A stretch of DNA of 12,173 nt, taken from Larix sibirica (Eukaryota; Streptophyta; Pinopsida; Pinales; Pinaceae). A program made the translations under genes and the position numbers. The notes under the pieces were generated by a model, which saw only the letters and a program-made list of their open reading frames with translations, was not told the DNA's origin and searched no databases. The stretch covers positions 19,763 through 31,935 of the forward strand of contig NWUY0300108605.1 of the NCBI GenBank assembly GCA_004151065.3. Direction: 5' to 3'. Each line of letters starts with the position of its first letter. The first letter of the stretch is position 1. Of the stretch, positions 1 through 7,633 are shown piece by piece.

Positions 1-720
1 AGAAAAGCATCGTGACACATATACTTAAAGCATAACAAAACAAGAATCATTTTGAAAGGAGCAGCCCATTTTATATGTTTGTTGTTTTTTGAAAAGAATA
101 ATTGGTATGTTTTATAGTGAGCGAAAGGAAGGGAAAAGTATATATATTCATATATATATTTTTGTTAAAAGAATTTGCCAATTATGTCCTTGTGATGAAA
201 AGAGTTACAATGTATAGATATATTATTTCAATGGAAAAGGGGTTGCCAATTACAAATTATAAATTTAACTTAACGTTTGAAAGAATTACAAATTATAAAT
301 TTATGGATTATAATTTACGTATTGATAAGTATTTTGTTTATGTTGAAAAGTATTGTATTCCATATTTACGACGAAATGATGTATTTAAGGATTTTGTAAG
401 GACTCAATTTTTGAAATGGGAATTCTGGTAAATTATATATGTGCATAATATAGGAGAGGATCTTTTATATATTTTGGTATGACATTGTGATTGTGTTTAT
501 AAAAGTTGTGAGATGGAAAGAATTGGGTAGTTAAGTATTGAATAATGGATTAGTTATTTTTACTTATGTAACTAGAAATGAATATTATTATTTTTGAAAA
601 ATATTGTCATATTTTTTATTAGCATCGGAGAAAATAGGAAATTAGGAATTGGTTTGTAAAATCAAAAAAGTTTTTAACATTTCTCAAAATTTACAATGTT
701 GAGGATGTTACACGTTATTA
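1..720. other. A+T-rich intergenic sequence
   Basis: No recognisable gene was found. An open frame at 102-431 begins at TTG, has no flanking gene signals and encodes a low-complexity Y/F/I/K-rich product, as expected by chance in A+T-rich DNA. The only structure seen is the 20-base direct repeat listed separately. Confidence 0.6.
248..303. repeat. 20-bp direct repeat, period 36
   Basis: AATTACAAATTATAAATTTA occurs at 248-267 and again, identical, at 284-303. The 16 bases between the copies are not repeated. It is probably a replication-slippage or short-duplication product in A+T-rich DNA. Confidence 0.85.
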
Positions 721-916
721 TAACTTTTATGCTAGTTAACTTGCTTGGTTTGTTTGTATTCCTATTTTTTAGTTGTTTATATAAGGTTAACTTTTTATGC
801 TAGTTAATTTGCTTGGTTTGTTTGTATTCCTATTTTTAGTTGTTTATATAAAGTTAACTTTTTATACTAGTTAATTTGCTTGGTTTGTTTATATTCCTAT
901 TTTTAGTTGTTTACAT
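721..916. repeat. 67-bp minisatellite-like tandem repeat, about 2.9 copies
   Basis: Three consecutive units start with TAACTTTT at about 721, 788 and 855, so the period is 67 bp. Each unit carries TTGCTTGGTTTGTTT, then ATTCCTATTTTT, then AGTTGTTTA. The copies differ by a few substitutions and by one-base changes in T-runs. The third copy decays after TAGTTGTTTACATA. No open frame is shared by the copies and no mobile-element ends are visible, so this is a local tandem duplication. Confidence 0.92.
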
Positions 917-1880
917 ACTTGGTTAGTGAAGGGCATTGTTTCTATTCGTGAATTTTTAAAACTATATTTAAACTATTTAATTCTAATTGGTTTTTTTTAT
1001 TAAATAGATTTCATTATATCTTATCTTGTATTTGGTAATTAAAATTTATATAATATACTATGCTCTTTACTCTCATATTTTGCTAACTACAAGGTGGATG
1101 AGTAAAATCTCTTGGATTTACTAAAAAATTTGTAGTACACTCCAGGTCCTCTTTTACTATGATTTATTCATATATTTCACATCTCTATTAGGGTTTTGTC
1201 TAAACCTTGTATAAACAGAGTTCGCAGAAATGTTTGTCATTTTCCTTTGTCATAGATATCTATGTAAAGTCCTTTAAGAAGTTTTTACATTATTGGATTG
1301 CTTGTTAAGATACGGGTTGAAATTTGATGTATGAGGTTCGTTTGCCAGCGGAGATTGTAAACCCATTTCTGGTTAACATATTTATATTTGTGCAAATAAC
1401 GTGGGTAGATGTTATGAATCACAATTTTATTTGCATCATTCGATGCTCCAGATATAATCCTTCTAGTTAAGGAGTAACATGCGCAATCGATTAATAGATA
1501 TGTTTTTATTTATGTGACATGAATGTAGATAGAAATTATGAATTGATCCTTTTTATATTTAATTAATGACATTTCAAGAGCTATTTAAATGCAATTGTAT
1601 GCTATTTATTCATTAGTTAATATCTATATGTATTTAAAAGAATAGCCCAACATCTCTTTGTACATATTTTGTAAATAAAACAAACAATAAATACTGTATC
1701 TGTTCTATACAGAATCATCATATTAAGTAAATAGATAATCTTCTTGATATAAAATAATAACAATTAATTATTATAAAAGCAATATATCGTATTTAGATTA
1801 ATTCTTTATTAGCATGATTATGAGATGAACTAAATAATGCATGTGAAATATATCTTTTAATTACAACAATTAGTAGCCAG
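917..1880. other. A+T-rich intergenic sequence, no gene seen
   Basis: No coding region, RNA gene or long repeat was recognised. A 9-bp inverted repeat, TGCAAATAA at 1391-1399 and TTATTTGCA at 1427-1435, is present but its 27-base loop gives it little weight. Confidence 0.6.
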
Positions 1881-1883
1881 TAT

Positions 1884-1974
1884 GGGTGTGGTTTATTGGC
1901 GGTTCAGTTGATATGAAGTCACAATTGTAAATAGAAGTCAGGGTTCAAATCACACCCGGCTTTCTCGGTGACAC
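1884..1974 (+). mobile_element. tRNA-derived SINE-like element (tRNA-like head)
   Basis: A pol III-type split promoter is visible. An A-box-like stretch, TTGGCGGTTCAGTTGA, lies at about 1896-1911 and a B-box match, GGTTCAAATCA, at 1942-1952. The roughly 30-base spacing is as in tRNA genes. GGGTGTG at 1884-1890 is complementary to CACACCC at 1951-1957, as for an acceptor-like stem. However, a T-arm does not fold properly and the A-box has extra bases, so this is not a working tRNA gene. Known plant SINEs have a tRNA-related head followed by an unrelated body. The head fits this pattern, but the 3' boundary, tail and target-site duplication were not identified. The family is not recognised. Confidence 0.45.
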
Positions 1975-2050
1975 TCCCCTTAATGCTCACACAACAATTA
2001 TTTCTCATTAATTCCCCTTAATGCTCACACAACAATTATTTCTCATTAAT
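1975..2050. repeat. Perfect 38-bp tandem duplication
   Basis: The 38-base unit at 1975-2012, starting TCCCCTTAATGCTCACAC and ending TTTCTCATTAAT, is repeated without a mismatch at 2013-2050. It directly follows the tRNA-like head and may be part of the body of the same element. Perfect identity suggests a recent duplication or a polymorphic repeat number. Confidence 0.95.
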
Positions 2051-2665
2051 TAAGTTAATATCGATTTTTTGTTTTGTTTTAGTTGAAGAGTAACTTTTTT
2101 AACTGAACATTATGTGACTGGAGAAAATTAAAATTCAAAACGTCAAAAAATATAGTATGAAAGGAACAGATGAAATGAAATTCCAACCCTGCAACTAAAT
2201 TGCATCTGCAACAGTCCTGGTGTCTGGAAAGTGCAGTATGGTGTCTACAGGTGGTATTAATAGTGGTGAACGATACCTTCATAAATTCTCGACTTTCTCT
2301 TTTATTGCACGAGTTCCTTAGGCATGACGGCATTGGGAGTATTAAAGAACTTGGGAGTGAACATAACTCCCCTCACTATCCACGATAGCATTGAACTGAC
2401 AGATAGTAAATGCAGTAGGTAATTCAGTGGTTAACCTGTCGTTCCGCTAGTTCTCAAATTTTTAAAATCACTTATGCCTAATGTCTCATTAATAGCTTTC
2501 TCATCCTATGCATTTCAACTATTTATTTGTTTTAAAAACAATAGTAGTTAGGTGAATTAGGATGTAAACTAGGGAAAGGAGAGTAATAGAAAATTGATAA
2601 ATTAAAGAAACCCCATTATAAATACCACTAAACCATGAACAGTAATTCTTTTCAGCAGTGCATTA
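2051..2665. other. Intergenic sequence with a doubtful second tRNA-like trace
   Basis: Short overlapping open frames occur on both strands around 2079-2388, but neither encodes a recognisable protein. At about 2415-2460 the sequence TAGGTAATTCAGTGGTTA followed by TAGTTCTCAAATT loosely resembles an A-box and a B-box. TCTCATTAAT shortly after (about 2484-2493) also occurs in the 38-bp repeat at 1975-2050. This could be an eroded relative of the element at 1884, but the match is weak. Confidence 0.3.
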
Positions 2666-3003
2666 AATGAGGTTCAAACAATTCAGACTCGGAAACATGA
2701 TCTTAGGGAATCTTTACAGTCCAATAAATGCTCATGCATCTCTCTCTCTCAATTCTACCTTGACTAATTTATTGCATAATGAGTTATTCATATATTGTGA
2801 ATTATCATTTCCGTTGAAGTCGAGTAGTTTACTTGGTTTGCTTGAGATATCCATCATTGAAAGATGCCCAAGAAAGCAAGCTCACTCTCAAAGAAGCCTT
2901 GAGCAAAGAACGCCTGAACAGAACGACCCTCTGCATTGTTGTCAGGGAACAAATTATGTGGTAGAAAATGCTTTGGAAAAATATTGCCTATTCATGACAG
3001 CAA
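2666..3003. other. Non-repetitive sequence with an unrecognised open frame
   Basis: A 137-codon plus-strand frame runs from 2667 (ATG) to 3080. Its product has no recognisable domain, signal peptide or membrane segment. A second frame overlaps it from 2936, and a minus-strand frame also overlaps. There is no intron or polyadenylation context that favours any of these, so it is not called as a gene. It is the longest ATG-started frame in the window. Confidence 0.3.
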
Positions 3004-3140
3004 GTGTTTACATGCATGCATACCTCTTTGTCCAAGACACCCAGAATGTCAAAGGTTTTGGGAAACACATGTTTACATGAAAAAAACATGTAAATTCTCC
3101 ATCCAAGGACGTGTTTACATGCACGTAAATATGTATTTAC
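3004..3140. repeat. Cluster of TTTACATG direct and inverted repeats, with hairpin
   Basis: TTTACATG occurs at 3007-3014, 3072-3079 and 3114-3121. Its complement CATGTAAA lies at 3087-3094. The pair 3072-3079 / 3087-3094 forms a perfect 8-bp stem around an A7 loop. The longer match GTGTTTACATGCA is repeated at 3004-3016 and 3111-3123. A further GTAAAT/ATTTAC pair lies at 3125-3140. Function is unknown. It could be clustered protein-binding sites or a small foldback remnant. Confidence 0.7.
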
Positions 3141-3169
3141 GATCAAATGGTCTTTGTGGTTCCCATTAG

Positions 3170-4290
3170 GAAACAAAATAAGATATATCATTTCGTTAAT
3201 TAAAACTAATTTCTAAAATGAATGATTATTGAAATTTCATTATTCTCATAATTTAATAATATCCATGTCATTATCTATCAAAGAGATGTCGAGATGTCTG
3301 TTTTGGTTCGACTTTAGAAGAGCAAAGATGTATATTTATTGACTTGATTTTATTTAAAAATATATATATTTTTTTGGAGCAAAAGACTAATATTTTTTTT
3401 TAAATGAATTTAATACATGATATTTATATTTATAGAACATTAACATTATAAACATTTTATCCACAAATAAAATTTAATATAAGGTTAAAAGTAGTTTGAG
3501 TATAAATTATTAGGGATAGTTATAATATAATGAAAGCATAAGTATAAATTAAATATATTTAAGGGGTAATAATTAATTTAAATGTATTTATGCAAGCAAT
3601 TATGATGTATAAATTAAATACATCTCTGCAAGAGCATTGTTGCACACATCTATCTTGTCTTCAAATCAGAGATTGGTTGTGAGAATTGATCCTTGCAGCA
3701 AAGTCCCAACTTTTCATGATCCCTAGGCTAAGTAGTGTTCCATAAGTAATATTGCATATTGATTTAATCATTCACTGGTTTTTGAGTGAATATGTTTGTT
3801 TATTTAGTTTTCCTCTCATTTCTTGGAAATGTTGTGTGAATGTAAACTTCTACAGGTGTAAAATATGCTATCTTATTTTTCATCTCTACATATAAAAATA
3901 TGTTGAGTACGTGAATTCATTGTGATACTCCGTTCTTAGAAAAGGACAACATGAAGTTTTATGAGATTTAAATTCCTTAGTGGTCAGGCTGTATTATTGT
4001 ATATGTGATCTAACAAATCCGTTATCGGAGTGAAAGATAGTTGTGGCAATTGTTTTAATGATTTGTTTGCAACTTTTATGCCAAAGCTAACGCATTTAAG
4101 TTGCTTTCAAATGACATTGGTAGCATTTAATATGATTTTCTTGCAGCAGTTTAGCTGCATGATTCTTTCTGTGCTACATTTAAGTAACTTTCATGAAGTT
4201 TCATAGCCATTGATAGTCCAGAGCTTTGATATTTGTCTTCGAACACTCACATATGTATCTTGTATTTATTTAAATGTGACTCTGTAACCC
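3170..4290. other. A+T-rich sequence, possibly intron or 5' flank of the exon at 4293
   Basis: 3340-3620 is extremely A+T-rich and holds nothing recognisable. A short plus-strand frame at about 3613-3725, with residues such as QRLVVRIDPCSKVPTFHD, is open but has no clear donor site at its end. No exon joining convincingly to 4293 was found. The 30 bases before 4293 look like an intron end: a T-rich tract, then TGTGACTCTGTAACCCAG. Confidence 0.4.
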
Positions 4291-4292
4291 AG

Positions 4293-4396
4293 GAAATGTG
4301 AAGATGAAACCTTATGGCGTCATGTACAAAGATTCAAAAGGACATAAGCGCGATGCCTACTACTCTCGAGAGCCCCTGACTCCTGATGATGAGTAG
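4293..4396 (+). CDS. Candidate 3'-terminal exon, unidentified protein
   Basis: After the acceptor-like TCTGTAACCCAG (AG at 4291-4292) an open frame (first full codon 4295) encodes a charged, tyrosine-rich C-terminus containing KPYGVMYKDSKGHKRDAYY and ending REPLTPDDE before TAG at 4394-4396. The segment is clearly richer in G+C than its surroundings, and its composition is that of a folded protein rather than of translated A+T-rich noise. Upstream in the same frame there is a TGA just before the acceptor, consistent with an intron border there. The family is not recognised and no partner exon was found upstream. The downstream frame continues to look protein-like, so the TAG may instead be a disabling stop in a pseudogene. 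A real coding origin seems likely; current function is unclear. Confidence 0.4.
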
Positions 4397-4640
4397 AATT
4401 GGGCCGAGAGAACATCTAAAATCCATGGGCATCCCTTTGGTCCTAGATCAACCCGTTGTAGGCCATGGTACGAGAGATAATCAAATGAATGCTATGTGAG
4501 TTCCTACCACATACCGAGTAGAGAAATCTCTTCTACAGGTCATTGGAATAACTAAATTTGGATGCTATATAGAAGGATCCAGTGGATTCGGCACCAGAAG
4601 TAACCTCACACATAGTTCAACAATATTATTAAATTGTAAT
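4397..4640 (+). other. 3' UTR or post-stop continuation of the broken frame
   Basis: In the frame of the exon above, the 27 codons after TAG read like protein, for example WAERTSKIHGHPFGPRS and ending RPWYER, up to TAA at 4478-4480. Another 24 codons then run to TAA at 4553-4555. A different frame, from ATG at 4386, is also open for 36 codons. If the exon is functional this would be its 3' UTR. AT-rich sequence follows from about 4620, without a clear AATAAA signal. Confidence 0.35.
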
Positions 4641-5400
4641 AATGTTTTTCAGTTGAATGAAGTATAATGTTATTCATGGGGGCTAATTATCTCAATGAAT
4701 ATGGCATGAAGCAATATCTACTTAGTTACCAAGTCCACAAATAGAACTTAGACCACTAAAACATATTCTAGATATCTACATAGCTCCCTAAGTTCATGAA
4801 TATAACTTACACCATTAAAGCACATTCAGGTAAATTTATTGGGTAATAAAAATGATTAAGAGACAACACAAAAATTGTAGAATCATTGATTAAGGCATTA
4901 AAGCTAACCATGTACAATTAAGCATATCATTTAGCTATGCTCTTCAATCCTTTGTAATCCAATATAATAATAAAAAAACAATTCCATTCATATGATTTTA
5001 GCAAAATGGTGTAACCAGAAATTGCGACATTGCAATGCTGATAGACTTGGACATGTTTCAAAAATTCCACCATACGATGGACTAGTCTTTACACATAACG
5101 AATTGTGTATGATTAACTAGTTGTTGTTAAGAACAATGCAATGCCTTAGGCCTTAAGAACAAAGACTACACATATGCAATGCATATCAATGAGTATTGGC
5201 CCAGCTTGACAAAAGATAGAAGGGATAGTTAAAACCCAAACATTAAACCCCTTTCAAGGATTCCTATCTCTTGTTATGCATAGATACAACATACCTGGAA
5301 GGTGCCGAACATTTACAAGTGATTAATAGAAGGCATCCCAAGCTAATAATAGTGTTTGCATAGAAATTAAGGTAGGATCAATAGTTACCCAGAAGAAAGA
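4641..5400. other. A+T-rich intergenic or intronic sequence
   Basis: No convincing exon was found on either strand. It contains the diverged duplication at 4731-4830. On the minus strand, TTCCAG|GTATGT (near 5290-5305) resembles a splice donor. The open sequence before it could be an exon of the minus-strand candidate gene further right, but this is not supported independently. Confidence 0.4.
4731..4830. repeat. Diverged 41-bp direct repeat, period 59
   Basis: 4731-4771 (starting AAGTCCACAAATAGAACTTA) and 4790-4830 (starting AAGTTCATGAATATAACTTA) align without gaps over 41 bases, with 31 identical by hand count. This is an old local duplication with 18 unrelated bases between the copies. 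Confidence 0.65.
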
Positions 5401-5653
5401 GGAATAAATAATTGTTATACATTGTAGATAATGCTATACAATGATGCAAACTTACCATAATTTAAGAAGGGTATCAGTGAGTAATATATTCCTATTTCTC
5501 TATGAACCTTACCAGTGGTGGGATCAAACCCTTGATGCCACCCTATGTAAAACATATGCATACAATCATTACGAATGGAAAATAAAAGTGGAATAGCCAT
5601 TATAAATAAGTAGTTAGATGAGTAAACCATACCAGAGAGACAACATCTCTTAC

Positions 5654-5695
5654 CAGATTTCATCCTCACGAAAGAGAGACTTAGGCAACCATTTG
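5654..5695 (-). CDS. Candidate 42-nt internal exon, minus strand
   Basis: Read on the minus strand, a good pyrimidine tract ending CCTTCCTTTTTCCAAG is followed by 42 nt encoding KWLPKSLFREDEI, with one base completing the previous codon and two bases left over. The donor is CTG|GTAAGA. Both splice signals fit the plant consensus and one frame is open throughout. The neighbours are the possible first exon at about 5756-5839 and further donor-like sites downstream (GGTAAGG near 5510, GGTAAGT near 5453). A following exon in matching phase was not established. Very short plant exons are known but are hard to prove without transcripts. Confidence 0.3.
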
Positions 5696-5755
5696 CTTGG
5701 AAAAAGGAAGGTTTTCTTTTATATAATGCTTGTAAGAGTACCTTCAAGAATTTAC

Positions 5756-5839
5756 ATTGAGAAAAATTAACATTGTTCTCCATGGAAACCTCGCGGAAGA
5801 AGATCTCGGAAGTCGAGCAGAGGGAAAAAATAAAGCCAT
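5756..5839 (-). CDS. Candidate first coding exon with transit-peptide-like N-terminus, minus strand
   Basis: From ATG at 5839 (minus strand) the frame encodes MALFFPSARLPRSSSAR, then FPWRTMLIFLN. It is rich in Ser, Ala and Arg and has no acidic residue, as expected of a chloroplast or mitochondrial targeting peptide. The segment is richer in G+C than its surroundings. The frame can end at a donor-like AAT|GTAAAT (GT at 5755-5754), or earlier at GAG|GTTTCC. The earlier donor is weaker but is the one whose phase fits the 42-nt exon at 5654-5695. Against this, an upstream ATG at 5892 opens another 41-codon frame ending at 5767, and a plus-strand frame is also open here. No protein family can be named. 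Confidence 0.27.
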
Positions 5840-5899
5840 TGAACCCAAAAATGAAAGGCTTTCAACGCAAGCTTCACGAGGTTCAAAGCCATTAATCTA

Positions 5900-6470
5900 T
5901 GCAATGTTAAGGACTACAATTGTCCACATATTGTCCACCCACCGCCTCGTGGTTGTGGACGAGCACAAATGCAATCATAAAAAATGTCAAATCCAATAAA
6001 GTTTAAAACAATTACAAAACCTTAGTACATCCTGCATGTATGTCCCAACATGACATAAAAAGGGACAATGTCATCATCTGCAACCAATAACATTTCACAT
6101 AAATAGATTTTTTTTAATTATATTTAATAAAAAATTGATTTTACAATGGTTCACCATGCAAAACTTAAAAATTTCTATATGTATGTATGAATGCCAATCA
6201 ACCGATGAAAACATTCTAAGCAGTAGATCAACCTGGACAAAGTTGAGGATGGCGTCACAATCACATCGATCACAATGTCACCGACAATTTGTGATGGTAT
6301 AGTAGTCTCTTCCATAAAACAACAAACTATCACATTATAAAGTTCAATATGCATTTAACAAAAACAAACTAGAACATAATAGACTTTAATTACAACCGCG
6401 CAATAAAAATTTTAAAAGTAGTAAAATTTAAAGCATTTATATTAATCTTACTTGGCACCTCTTTCCAAAC
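5900..6470. other. Possible 5' flank of the minus-strand candidate gene
   Basis: No gene was seen. GTCCAC at about 5922-5927 and 5933-5938 faces GTGGAC at about 5955-5960, giving a weak foldback near the presumed transcription start of the minus-strand candidate. From 6100 onward the sequence is A+T-rich, with no clear TATA element at a convincing distance. Confidence 0.35.
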
Positions 6471-6471
6471 A

Positions 6472-6508
6472 ATTGCTCTTTCTCTTTATTGCAAGAGAAA
6501 GTGGCAAT
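6472..6508. repeat. Strong imperfect hairpin, 14 paired bases
   Basis: CTTTCTCTT at 6478-6486 pairs perfectly with AAGAGAAAG at 6493-6501 around a 6-base loop. An outer ATTGC at 6472-6476 pairs with GCAAT at 6504-6508 across a one-by-two internal loop. It is too short for a typical plant microRNA precursor. It could be a foldback remnant or a regulatory RNA structure, and there is no U-tract to suggest pol III termination. Confidence 0.6.
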
Positions 6509-6554
6509 GTCAGGCATATTTCCACCTCGTGGCTCTTGTTTTATAAATCTCTAA

Positions 6555-6562
6555 GACGTGGC
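6555..6562. promoter_or_regulatory. ABRE/G-box-like motif GACGTGGC
   Basis: GACGTGGC contains the ACGTGGC core bound by plant bZIP factors at ABA-responsive elements. It stands alone, and the nearest possible target, the minus-strand candidate starting at 5839, is about 700 bp away. A single 8-base match is expected by chance fairly often, so this is only a note. Confidence 0.2.
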
Positions 6563-6784
6563 AATATCTAGAAAGTCATGCCACATCGCATCATAAATGC
6601 ACTAGATTTTCATTTTATAAAAATTGCTTCCATGTGGACATCAAAAAACACTATTAGGTCATCCCCTCACCCCATCAATCACATGACTCAATCATTTCAC
6701 CTATCACATGCCTCACTAGTTACATGTCCTCAAAAAATTAACTTGCAGTTTTTCCAATAGGCCCTTCCGTTCCCATTGCCACTA

Positions 6785-7149
6785 GAAAGACTCATATAGA
6801 CTCATATATGTTTCTACTCATGTTTATGAAGCAATACTCATTGTTACTAATGTCTATGAAAAAAATCATAAACCATGTGCTAGGAGAAGGAATTCATTGG
6901 TAGAAAGTTTCATGATAGAATTATATGCCATAGCACATCATAATTGTGCATTAAATCTAAAAGTGTGTGCATGAAAGAAAGTTGTTGGCAAACAATCACT
7001 CGAGGATGGGGGTAGTTTGGTCTTGATATTAGTGTCTCTAGTATCCAACATGTAGTGATAGGTACAATGATATGTCTGCAACCTATTATAAGTCCAATGA
7101 CAAATGTGCGTAGCCAACCCATCATGTCCTATTTGAGTGGTCTAGCCTA
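6785..7149. other. Unassigned sequence with a 10-bp duplication
   Basis: GACTCATATA is repeated in tandem at 6789-6798 and 6799-6808. A 71-codon minus-strand frame at 6910-7125 has no recognisable product. It may be the downstream end of the eroded coding region described at 7147-7633. Confidence 0.4.
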
Positions 7150-7633
7150 CTCGCCTCTAAAAGAAATTGAAAGTGTCTTTGGTTTGAACTTGCTTGGTTG
7201 TCCATATGCTAAGGATGGATGAATATCCTCTGTCGGTGTTGGAATTGGAAAAATAGTGTTATAGAGTGCACTAACCAGAACTTGATTAGGATTACCAACA
7301 AGAAGATGGTGGCTTTGGTGTACCTTGGATTGAGACTTCTTGGAACTTCTACTTGGACTAACACTAATTTTGTGCTAGTAGAACCTCGTCTCGCGCTTCT
7401 ATGATAACGTGAACTATCTTGTCCGTCATGTCCTAAACCAAATTCCATATAGAAAGATTAACCTCTTGGGATTCAAGGACAATACCTCCATTTCCATGGA
7501 AATTTATGTTTTCACCATAAACCTTTAGAATTGGACCACTTCTAGTGGGTTTTTCTTTGATTCTTATGGTTGGGGAATCATTGTGTTTTAATAGAAGGAG
7601 ATAGGTTCCCCTTAGAATATATTTGCTTGTCAT
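7147..7633 (-). pseudogene. Possible eroded coding region, unidentified
   Basis: On the minus strand protein-like sequence passes from frame to frame. The first segment is 7633-7433, with KPTRSGPILKVYGENINF. It overlaps a second frame from 7448 containing GLGHDGQDSSRYHRSARRG. The third, open for 75 codons from 7374 to a TAG at 7149-7147, has SVSPSRSSKKSQSKVHQSHH and FPIPTPTEDIHPS. The Ser/Arg/Pro-rich tone is continuous across the frame changes, which would fit two frameshifts in a decayed gene or retroelement gag-like region. No diagnostic motif such as a zinc knuckle, protease, reverse transcriptase or integrase was found, so the origin is not assigned and chance remains possible. Confidence 0.22.

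Noticed and set aside
102-431. 109-codon plus-strand open frame
   Set aside because: It starts at TTG, is of Y/F/I/K-rich low complexity matching the base composition, contains a 20-bp DNA repeat, and has no domain or gene signals.
661-720. LTR boundary suggested by TGTTGAGGATGTTACAC
   Set aside because: No matching second LTR, primer-binding site or polypurine tract was seen.
1188-1200. Telomere-like TTAGGGTTTT as an interstitial telomere repeat
   Set aside because: Only one and a half units are present, with no tandem array.
1391-1435. TGCAAATAA/TTATTTGCA inverted repeat as a regulatory hairpin
   Set aside because: A 9-bp A+T-rich stem with a 27-base loop is expected by chance and has no supporting context.
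1884-1957. Intact tRNA gene
   Set aside because: The T-arm does not pair, the A-box region has extra bases and no clear anticodon arm was found. SINE-like derivation explains the promoter boxes better.
5415-5783. Single 122-residue minus-strand protein
   Set aside because: The frame runs through several strong splice donor and acceptor sites and has no domain. Spliced exons within it in another frame are more plausible than one continuous protein.
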